From positions 1 to 8,861 of the forward strand of contig CAJJTI010000079.1 of NCBI GenBank assembly GCA_905194705.1: a DNA stretch of 8,861 bases, written 5' to 3'. This stretch comes from an uncultured Solobacterium sp. (GTDB taxonomy: Bacteria > Bacillota_I > Bacilli_A > Erysipelotrichales > Erysipelotrichaceae). This document shows positions 1-5,388 of the stretch, piece by piece. Every line of letters starts with the position of its first letter. The first letter of the stretch is position 1. The notes below the pieces were generated by a model. It did not search any database, was not told where the DNA came from, and saw only the letters and a program-made list of their open reading frames with translations. The translations under genes were made by a program, and so were the position numbers.

Positions 1-206
1 ACTACTGGTAAAAATGTTAAGCTTCGAAAAGAACCTGCGATAATTAACAAGATAGAGATAATCAAAAAGATAAGGTTAAAGTATGTACAAATATTATCAT
101 GAATAATTTCTTTAACTGTTCGATCAGATTGCTCTGGTATTTTATTTATATTTCCTAATTCTATTTGTTGTTTAACTTGAATAGATGATAAACCTGTTAA
201 CTGCAT
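1..206 (-). CDS. Cation-transporting P-type ATPase, N-terminal fragment (runs off the left edge)
   Basis: Only the first 68 codons (plus two bases) are present; the gene continues beyond base 1. The product would be an ATP-driven inner-membrane cation pump. The fragment begins MQLTGLSSIQVKQQIELG, the usual opening of the cation-ATPase N-terminal domain (GLSS.EV...I..G..N.IP). This is followed by RTVKEII and an NICTYFN segment, then a hydrophobic stretch at about residues 42-60 that is the first membrane helix, ending in AGSFRSLTFLPV. This pattern resembles the HAD-IC P-type ATPases of the CtpE/calcium-pump-like group rather than heavy-metal CPx pumps. The ion cannot be told, because the phosphorylation site (DKTG) and transport helices lie outside the window. 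The ATG at 204-206 is preceded by an AAAGGA SD with good spacing. The rarA terminator separates it from rarA, so it is probably its own unit. Confidence 0.85.
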   Translation of the reverse strand, partial: MQLTGLSSIQVKQQIELGNINKIPEQSDRTVKEIIHDNICTYFNLIFLIISILLIIAGSFRSLTFLPV

Positions 207-210
207 AAAA

Positions 211-220
211 TATTTCCTTT
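211..220 (-). promoter_or_regulatory. Shine-Dalgarno site of the P-type ATPase gene
   Basis: On the minus strand this reads AAAGGAAATA, four bases before the ATG at 206-204. The AAGGA core gives normal spacing and supports this start codon, the only sensible one for the conserved GLSS opening. Confidence 0.6.
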
Positions 221-249
221 CAATTTCTTTACTTAGAAGAATAGTTTTA

Positions 250-255
250 ATTATA
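250..255 (-). promoter_or_regulatory. Possible -10 box for the P-type ATPase gene
   Basis: A perfect TATAAT occurs on the minus strand 44 nt before the ATG, which would give a leader of roughly 37 nt. No convincing -35 is seen at 16-18 nt; the region upstream is a T-run, and a TTGTTT at 280-285 is 24 nt away, which is too far. The whole neighbourhood is very AT-rich, so the match may be chance. Confidence 0.35.
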
Positions 256-302
256 TAAATTAAAAAAAAAGAATAGAATAAACAATTCTTGTGATATGTA
301 TT

Positions 303-337
303 ATCAAAAGAAAAAGACTACATTCAATTGTAGTCTT
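303..337 (-). terminator. Intrinsic terminator of rarA
   Basis: On the minus strand AAGACTACA (337-329) pairs perfectly with TGTAGTCTT (322-314) across a six-base loop. TTTTTCTTTT follows directly, partly shared with the stem end. The stem takes in the last two bases of the rarA stop codon (338-336), so the hairpin sits right at the end of the gene. It separates rarA from the downstream ATPase gene. Confidence 0.85.
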
Positions 338-1673
338 ACTTCCTGCTAGCTTCTTTTAAACGTTGTTGTTTCTTCCATGCTTCAATAGCATTTTTTCTTT
401 CTTTCACACGTTTTTCAACACCTTGTTCAGTAGGGTTGTAATAATGTTTATCTTTTAAAGAATCTGGCAAACATTGCATTGCGGATACTTTCTCTTTTGT
501 ATCATGAGCATAGATATATCCTTTACCATAGCCTAAATCCTTCATTAAAGAAGTTTCAGCATTACGTATATGTAATGGTACAGGTTCATCAATCATCTTG
601 ATAGCATCTTCTTTAGCGGTATTATAAGCGACTTCTAAAGCATTCGATTTAGGGGCTAAAGAACAGAAAACAACAGCATGTGTTAAATGCACATTACATT
701 CAGGCATACCTAAGAAGGTACATGCTTGATATGCAGCTACAGCTATTTCTAAAGCTCTTGAATCTGCCATACCAACATCTTCGGAAGCAAAGCGAACAAT
801 TCTACGAGCCACATATAATGGATCTTCTCCAGCTTCTAACATTCTTGCTAACCAATATACTGCAGCATCTGCATCAGAATTACGCATAGATTTATGTAGT
901 GCGGAAATAAGATTATAGTGTTCTTCACCATTTTTATCATAAAGTAATGATTTATGAGATAAAACCTGTTCAATTGTATCTTTTGTCACAATACTGTTTA
1001 AACCTTCACCATCACCATTTAATACAGCCATTTCTAATGTATTTAATGCAGTTCTTGCATCACCATTAGCGTATCTTGCGATTAATTCGATAAGATTATC
1101 ATCAATTGTAATATTCCAATCACCTAATCCTTTAGGACTAATAATTGCATTTTTTAATAAAGTGACTAAATCACTAGTTTCTAATCCTTTTAAAACAAAA
1201 ACTTTACAACGTGATAAAAGAGCGGAATTAATTTCAAAAGATGGATTTTCTGTAGTAGCACCAATTAATGTAATAGAACCTCTTTCTACATAGGGTAAAA
1301 AAGCATCCTGTTGTGCTTTATTAAAACGATGAATTTCGTCTACGAAAATAATAGTCTTTTGTCCTCTTTGACGATTATCTTCAGCTTTATTCATAATCTC
1401 TTTGATTTCTTTAATTCCTGAATTGACAGCAGAAAAAGTAATATATTGAGATTTAGTAGTTTTTGCAATAATTTGAGCAAGGGTTGTCTTACCTACTCCT
1501 GGTGGTCCCCAAAAAATCATTGATTGAACTTCATCTCTTTCAATCATCTTTCTTAATACTTTATTTTCACCAATTAAATGTTGTTGCCCAACATATTCAT
1601 CTAATGATTCTGGTCGCATGCGATCAGCTAATGGGGCATTTGTTTTTTCTTTAAATAATGAGTTTTGTTCCAT
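336..1673 (-). CDS. rarA: Replication-associated recombination protein A (RarA/MgsA), AAA+ ATPase
   Basis: RarA is a cytoplasmic AAA+ ATPase of the clamp-loader/RuvB-like clade that acts at stalled replication forks and single-stranded DNA gaps. The 445-residue length is normal for the family. The conserved opening PLADRMRPESLDEYVGQ lies at 14-30, Walker A GPPGVGKTT at 56-64, Walker B IIFVDEIH at 108-115, sensor-1 GATTEN at 138-143, an arginine-finger SRC at 154-156 and sensor-2 GDAR at 204-207. The C-terminal MgsA tetramerisation domain spans about 250-415 and includes YWLARMLEAGEDPLYVARR and the late motif YYNPTEQG (411-418). The start at 1673 is kept because the PLADRMRP block begins only 13 residues later. 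No SD precedes it; a good promoter sits so close that the transcript should begin at or next to the ATG. The gene appears monocistronic, ended by the hairpin over its stop codon. Confidence 0.97.
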   Translation of the reverse strand: MEQNSLFKEKTNAPLADRMRPESLDEYVGQQHLIGENKVLRKMIERDEVQSMIFWGPPGVGKTTLAQIIAKTTKSQYITFSAVNSGIKEIKEIMNKAEDNRQRGQKTIIFVDEIHRFNKAQQDAFLPYVERGSITLIGATTENPSFEINSALLSRCKVFVLKGLETSDLVTLLKNAIISPKGLGDWNITIDDNLIELIARYANGDARTALNTLEMAVLNGDGEGLNSIVTKDTIEQVLSHKSLLYDKNGEEHYNLISALHKSMRNSDADAAVYWLARMLEAGEDPLYVARRIVRFASEDVGMADSRALEIAVAAYQACTFLGMPECNVHLTHAVVFCSLAPKSNALEVAYNTAKEDAIKMIDEPVPLHIRNAETSLMKDLGYGKGYIYAHDTKEKVSAMQCLPDSLKDKHYYNPTEQGVEKRVKERKNAIEAWKKQQRLKEASRK

Positions 1674-1680
1674 ATCAGAT

Positions 1681-1710
1681 ATTATAAGTCATTTATAAAT
1701 AATGAGGCAA
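1681..1710 (-). promoter_or_regulatory. Sigma-A-type promoter of rarA, predicted leaderless
   Basis: The minus strand carries TTGCCT (1710-1705, four of six matches to TTGACA), an 18-nt spacer and a perfect TATAAT (1686-1681). Only seven bases lie between the TATAAT and the ATG at 1673. Because transcription normally starts 6-8 nt after the -10 box, the mRNA should begin at or next to the start codon. Confidence 0.65.
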
Positions 1711-1758
1711 ATAAGAGTAATATACTAACATTAATCGCAATATGATTTTTAATTGCTC

Positions 1759-1787
1759 TTTAAGAAATTTAGATATATTTGTACAAT
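1759..1787 (+). promoter_or_regulatory. Possible promoter of the SIS-domain gene
   Basis: TACAAT at 1782-1787 (five of six to TATAAT) has a weak TTTAAG (1759-1764) 17 nt upstream. Transcription would begin near 1794, leaving a ~22-nt leader that contains the AGAGGG ribosome site. This promoter overlaps an in-frame ATG at 1786, which argues against that ATG being the start. Confidence 0.45.
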
Positions 1788-1799
1788 GAAAGTAACAAA

Positions 1800-1805
1800 A
1801 GAGGG
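1800..1805 (+). promoter_or_regulatory. Ribosome binding site that fixes the SIS gene start at 1816
   Basis: AGAGGG lies 10 nt before the ATG at 1816. The two in-frame alternatives upstream, TTG at 1753 and ATG at 1786, have no SD-like sequence, and would add residues that do not belong to the SIS fold. Confidence 0.65.
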
Positions 1806-1815
1806 TACATATAAT

Positions 1816-2565
1816 ATGAAAGCTTATGAAAAGTATTTTGATGAACTGAACAAGGTTGTTAAAAAGGTAGAAGAAACTAATGGTGAAGCCATTATGAAAG
1901 CAGCTACATTACTTGCTGATGTAACACAAAAGGGTGGAATCATTTATGGTTTTGGTACAGGACATTCTCATTTAGTTGTAGATGATGCATTCTGGAGAGC
2001 TGCTACACCAGCAAACTATTGTGCATTATTAGAACCAAGTGCTACAGGCAATCAGGAAATAACAAAATCATACTTTGTTGAAAATACTTATGGTATTGGC
2101 AGTTTGATCGTGGATTATCATCGAATTACACCAAATGACTGTATGATTATTATTTCTAACAGCGGTAATAATATTGCACCTGTAGATGCGGCTATTAGAG
2201 CAAAAGAAAAGGGCATTCCGGTTATTGCAATTACAGCAGTAGAATACTCTGATTACTTAAAAACAAAACATAAAGATGGTGTAAAACTGAAGGATGTAGC
2301 AGATATTGTATTAGATAACTGTTCATTAATTGGGGATGCGGCTGTAGAAATAGAAAACTTTGATATGAAAGTAGGATCTACTTCTACAATACCTAATGTT
2401 TATTTACAGAATTGTATATTAACACAAATGGTTGAAATACTAGTAGAAAGAGGATTTGAACCAGATGTTTACTACAATGGTCATATGGCATTTATGAAAG
2501 AAGATTGTGCTGACCATAATGATAAGTTAGTAGATAAATATTTCTATCGTATTAGAAATCTCTAA
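1816..2565 (+). CDS. SIS-domain sugar-phosphate-binding protein (UPF0309-like)
   Basis: This 249-residue cytoplasmic protein has a single SIS (sugar isomerase) domain, the fold that binds phosphosugars in isomerases, etherases and RpiR-type regulators. Diagnostic pieces are the glycine-rich loop GFGTGHSH (45-52), the phosphate-binding ISNSGNN (113-119), VIAIT (136-140) and a third loop GSTSTIPN (187-194). It most resembles the stand-alone UPF0309-type SIS proteins, relatives of phosphoheptose isomerase (GmhA) and N-acetylmuramate-6-phosphate etherase (MurQ). No helix-turn-helix precedes the SIS domain, so it is more likely an enzyme or ligand-binding protein than a repressor. The start at 1816 follows a good SD. 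It stands alone on its strand, divergent from rarA and convergent with the HD gene, so context gives no pathway. The exact substrate is unknown. Confidence 0.85.
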   Translation: MKAYEKYFDELNKVVKKVEETNGEAIMKAATLLADVTQKGGIIYGFGTGHSHLVVDDAFWRAATPANYCALLEPSATGNQEITKSYFVENTYGIGSLIVDYHRITPNDCMIIISNSGNNIAPVDAAIRAKEKGIPVIAITAVEYSDYLKTKHKDGVKLKDVADIVLDNCSLIGDAAVEIENFDMKVGSTSTIPNVYLQNCILTQMVEILVERGFEPDVYYNGHMAFMKEDCADHNDKLVDKYFYRIRNL

Positions 2566-2575
2566 TCAATTTCAT

Positions 2576-2674
2576 GGGCGAGAAAAGGGCGAGAAAAAGG
2601 GCGGGAAAAAAGAAAAAATACGATAAAAAGGCGAGAAAAAAACAAAAATTGGGCGAGAAAACAGGGCGAGTAAA
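2576..2674. repeat. Degenerate ~11-nt tandem repeat array, core GGGCGAGAAAA, between convergent genes
   Basis: The array nearly fills the 109-nt gap between the SIS stop and the HD stop. Clear copies begin at 2576, 2587, 2599 (GGGCGGG), 2629 (AGGCGAG), 2651 and 2664. Decayed copies keep the phase near 2618 (ATACGATAAAA) and 2640. The lone C of each unit falls at 2579, 2590, 2602, 2621, 2632, 2643, 2654 and 2667, nearly always 11-13 nt apart. By count the plus strand is 53 A, 32 G, 9 C and 5 T. All copies point the same way and the complementary CTCGCCC is absent from this strand, so no hairpin terminator can form from the repeat. The function is unknown. Confidence 0.85.
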
Positions 2675-3103
2675 TTAATTGTTTTCTAAATAATTAAGAG
2701 CTTCTAAGTACAATTTGTATTTAGGGGTTTTTTTATCATTAGTTCTACTTGAATCTAAATTATGTTTTAAATCTGCTATTTTCACTTTTTTAGCAATTTG
2801 GTTATTTGCTAAATGCTTAATATAATCCATATAAGGAATACTACTATTATGTGTTAAGCATTTTAATGCATCAATTACGCAAACAGGAAAACCTGCTTCA
2901 GTGAGTGAATCAAAAGAATATAAATCACCATGATCTTCGATAACATCATGTAATAAAGCCACACAAGTAGAATATTCGTCATCCATCTGTGTAGCTAAGT
3001 AGAAAGGATGAAAGACATAAGGATATCCTCCTTTATCAATATCATTTTTATGAGCTTCAAACATGATATTACATGCTTTATTAACAAGTTCTGAATATAT
3101 CAT
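2675..3103 (-). CDS. Small HD-domain hydrolase, RelA/SpoT-type (possible small alarmone hydrolase)
   Basis: This 142-residue cytoplasmic protein is little more than a single HD fold of the kind that removes the pyrophosphate from (p)ppGpp in Rel/SpoT enzymes. The expected metal and catalytic residues are visible: H32 in YVFHP, H52-D53 in ALLHDVIED, E56-D57 in the same block, and D111 with N115 in KIADLKHN. The Rel synthetase, TGS and ACT domains are all missing, so a role in alarmone or related nucleotide hydrolysis is more likely than synthesis. It is shorter than Mesh1-type hydrolases (about 180 residues), so another phosphorylated nucleotide could be the substrate. Annotation pipelines often call such proteins GTP pyrophosphokinase, which would be misleading here. 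It starts 21 nt after the GH9 stop with a strong AGGAG (3117-3113), nine bases before the ATG, and is very probably co-transcribed with GH9. Confidence 0.82.
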   Translation of the reverse strand: MIYSELVNKACNIMFEAHKNDIDKGGYPYVFHPFYLATQMDDEYSTCVALLHDVIEDHGDLYSFDSLTEAGFPVCVIDALKCLTHNSSIPYMDYIKHLANNQIAKKVKIADLKHNLDSSRTNDKKTPKYKLYLEALNYLENN

Positions 3104-3124
3104 AGTGTTTTTCTCCTGAACATG

Positions 3125-5332
3125 TTATTTGTCTAATCTATATAATAAGTGAATTAAAGCACTGTTCCAATAGATTGTTATTTCATTAGTTGAGTAACAT
3201 TCATAATCATCTTTATATACTTTAGCGTCTGGAACACTTGCATCGATTGTAGAAGAAATAATATCTTCTCTATAGCTGTCAGGCCCACCAACTAAACCAC
3301 CAGGTAGACTGATATTTTTTGCTTTAGCTATGCGGCTATGAATATTTTGAGGATAATTTAAACCATGTCCCGTAACAAAACTCATACCTAATGGATTCTT
3401 ACCAAAGACATAGCTAATTTGTTCATATGCTTTTTGTTCATATTCTGTATTACCTGTCAAGTCATAAGCCATAGACATGATAATACCATTATTAATTAAA
3501 TCTGAGTTACTTCCCCAAGGGAATTCATAAATAGATATGTTATAGCCATTACCATTTGTTGTGTCTAGAATTGCATTTGCATCAGTTACTAACGAATTTA
3601 ACATTTCATCATAGAAGGTGGAATCATCAGTTTTACTTTGTTCATGGGTTAAGAATAAATATCTACCTAAGCCACCATTATTCTTCCATGTTACACCCGT
3701 ACAAGCTGAATGATCTTGTTCATAGATTTGCTTTGCTTGAGAAAGATAGTTAGTATCATTTGTAGCGACATATAGTGCCATCTTGGTATAGAATCTACCA
3801 TCTAAATCACTTTCATCACGATAGTTACCACCGTTTGTTCCTTCAGGGTTATCATGTTCTTCTTCCTCTTCTTGATGATCTAAATAATTATTTGCATTTA
3901 ACGCAGCATCTAGACATTTTTTAGCATATTCTGCATCAGTATTTTGATAAGCAATAGAAGCTAGAGCCATTGTTCCAGCAAAGTCTGCGGTAGAGCTAGT
4001 TTCTATAAATAATAAATATAAATCCTGTATATCTTCTTCAGGAGAAACAACTTCACTCATATTAGGTGTCATAACAGTATTAAATACACCACCATTTTTA
4101 TCTTGCATTTTAAATAGCCAGTCTATTTCATATCTTGCTTCTGAAAGAAGAGAATCATCAGGATGATATAAATAAGCTAAAAGTAAATCAGAAACAGCTT
4201 TTGTTCCTGTTTTAACGTATCGACCATAATCACCAGCATCGTGCCATCCACCAGTGACATCTTTTCTTTCTTCTGTTCCATAAACTAATGCTTCTGTTGT
4301 ATGACATTCTGGATGACTGAAGTTACCAGCATCTAAATTACTTCCACAACGTTGTATAGTAAGCATATTTAATAAATCTTTTTTTAAGCTGGTATATGAA
4401 GTAACAACAGGGAATGTATTAGATATAACACCAATTTGACTGCGAATATAATAATTACCAGGTTCATTTAAACTACTGAAGTCTCCATAGCTATTATATT
4501 CACCACTTGCTTCATAAAGACTCTTTTTAACTATGGCGCCAGTATATACAACTGATCCTGTATCGGCATTAATAACATCGAAGAAATCACCGGCATCATA
4601 AATGAATGTGCATCTTTTTTCGCTACTTGTTAAATAACCAACAGTATTAACTTGAATAGCAGCAGCTGCATAATCTGAAACAACACGAATATTAGATAAG
4701 TTTATAGTATGCTCAATACTGTTATCTAATGCGTCTGTTTTTCCAATTAGGAAAGCTATTTTAGCATTCCAAATTTTATCGCCATCATATTTATAGATTA
4801 AAGAATACATATTCTCGTTACTTGTTAAGGTGTAATCTTGACTAGTAAAAGTAACACCAGTATCTTCATTTATTAAAACTAGACGAATATTTCTATCAAT
4901 AGTACTACTTGCATTAAATGTAATTGTATATGTACAACCTGTTTCTAACGGTATACCAACACGATAGTAACTTGCCGCATCTATAGTAGAACCACTATTA
5001 ATTACTTCGATTGATGTACTATGATAATCAAATGTATTTGATACATTTGCATCAGTTGTCTGCATGCTCCAACCACTTTCAAAACCAGTTTCATTATCTA
5101 TAGTTAAGTTAGAAATATCTACTTTTTCATAAGGAATATATAGATTACTGGCTTGTGGTAAAGCTGGTGGAGCAGGTTCACTAGTTGCAATCATAGTAGG
5201 ACTTGGTGTAGCAGTAGGAGTAATAGTATCTTGTTTTCTTTTGTATAGTAAGAAAGCTGAACCAAATGAGCCAATTAATAAACAAGATAAAATAACTAGA
5301 ATAGTTGAGCTTTCATTTCTTTTTTTACGCAT
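3125..5332 (-). CDS. Membrane-anchored family 9 glycoside hydrolase (endoglucanase/cellodextrinase-like)
   Basis: The product should hydrolyse beta-1,4-glucan-type polysaccharides outside the cell by the inverting GH9 mechanism. Its 735 residues show, in order: a basic N-terminus (RKKR) and a hydrophobic segment at about 11-30 followed by KRK, suggesting an uncleaved signal anchor; a Pro/Thr/Ser linker at 37-60; a CBM4/9-like jelly-roll module at about 70-220; a CelD-type Ig-like domain at about 225-312 (IQVNTVGYL opening); and the (alpha/alpha)6 catalytic domain from about 315 to the end. Catalytic features are GGWHDAGDYGRYV (361-373, D365/D368), NPEGTNGG (495-502), the substrate-site NIHSR (663-667), PGGLVGGPDS (677-686) and the general acid E717 in STNEITIYWNSAL. 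The module order matches theme D GH9 enzymes such as clostridial CbhA/CelD types. There is no dockerin, LPxTG or C-terminal CBM. No SD precedes the ATG. It is first in a unit with the HD gene. The substrate (cellulose, mixed-linkage glucan, xyloglucan) is not resolved. Confidence 0.93.
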   Translation of the reverse strand: MRKKRNESSTILVILSCLLIGSFGSAFLLYKRKQDTITPTATPSPTMIATSEPAPPALPQASNLYIPYEKVDISNLTIDNETGFESGWSMQTTDANVSNTFDYHSTSIEVINSGSTIDAASYYRVGIPLETGCTYTITFNASSTIDRNIRLVLINEDTGVTFTSQDYTLTSNENMYSLIYKYDGDKIWNAKIAFLIGKTDALDNSIEHTINLSNIRVVSDYAAAAIQVNTVGYLTSSEKRCTFIYDAGDFFDVINADTGSVVYTGAIVKKSLYEASGEYNSYGDFSSLNEPGNYYIRSQIGVISNTFPVVTSYTSLKKDLLNMLTIQRCGSNLDAGNFSHPECHTTEALVYGTEERKDVTGGWHDAGDYGRYVKTGTKAVSDLLLAYLYHPDDSLLSEARYEIDWLFKMQDKNGGVFNTVMTPNMSEVVSPEEDIQDLYLLFIETSSTADFAGTMALASIAYQNTDAEYAKKCLDAALNANNYLDHQEEEEEHDNPEGTNGGNYRDESDLDGRFYTKMALYVATNDTNYLSQAKQIYEQDHSACTGVTWKNNGGLGRYLFLTHEQSKTDDSTFYDEMLNSLVTDANAILDTTNGNGYNISIYEFPWGSNSDLINNGIIMSMAYDLTGNTEYEQKAYEQISYVFGKNPLGMSFVTGHGLNYPQNIHSRIAKAKNISLPGGLVGGPDSYREDIISSTIDASVPDAKVYKDDYECYSTNEITIYWNSALIHLLYRLDK

Positions 5333-5334
5333 GG

Positions 5335-5345
5335 ATTCTATTCTA
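5335..5345 (-). promoter_or_regulatory. Possible -10 box of the GH9 gene, no SD
   Basis: Two overlapping TAGAAT hexamers (5345-5340 and 5340-5335, each five of six to TATAAT) lie just before the GH9 ATG. The upstream one ends seven bases before the ATG, the same geometry as rarA. The nearest -35-like sequence, TTAATT at 5370-5365, is weak and 19 nt away. No purine-rich SD is present. Confidence 0.3.
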
Positions 5346-5361
5346 TCATGTTTTATGAGTG

Positions 5362-5367
5362 TATAAT
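5362..5367 (+). promoter_or_regulatory. -10 box of the glycosyltransferase-PTS operon
   Basis: A perfect TATAAT, preceded directly by TG, lies 21 nt before the first ATG at 5389. Transcription would begin near 5374, giving a leader of about 15 nt with the GAGGA ribosome site at 5380-5384. No clear -35 is seen at 16-18 nt, where the sequence overlaps the GH9 promoter region. Confidence 0.5.
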
Positions 5368-5388
5368 TAACTAGATTGTGAGGATTTT

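Noticed and set aside
680..889. Plus-strand open frame inside rarA (similarly 3556-3753 inside GH9, and 5669-5866 in another frame of the GT-B gene).
   Set aside because: Each lies within a strongly conserved gene in another frame, and the translations show no recognisable domain.
1737..1756. Short inverted repeat GCAAT...ATTGC in the rarA-SIS gap, as a possible operator or attenuator.
   Set aside because: The arms are only 5 bp with a 10-nt loop in very AT-rich DNA. This is expected by chance, and no T-tract follows.
1753..1815. N-terminal extension of the SIS gene from TTG 1753 or ATG 1786.
   Set aside because: Neither start has an SD, the likely -10 box overlaps 1786, and the SIS-family N-terminus with a good SD begins at 1816.
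2576..2605. Possible G-quadruplex from four GGG runs on the plus strand.
   Set aside because: The first two loops are 8 and 9 nt and the third is one base. This is outside the usual 1-7 nt loop rule and has only three-G tracts, so stable folding is doubtful.
2574..2678. A 34-codon plus-strand ORF (ATG 2574 to TAA 2676-2678) eight bases after the SIS stop, with 17 Lys/Arg residues.
   Set aside because: It lies entirely in the purine-rich repeat array, where stops cannot easily form, has no SD, and the 11-13 nt units fall in different frames (read as GE, RAR, RAG, KAR). The repeat is not shaped by coding, so the ORF is probably a by-product.
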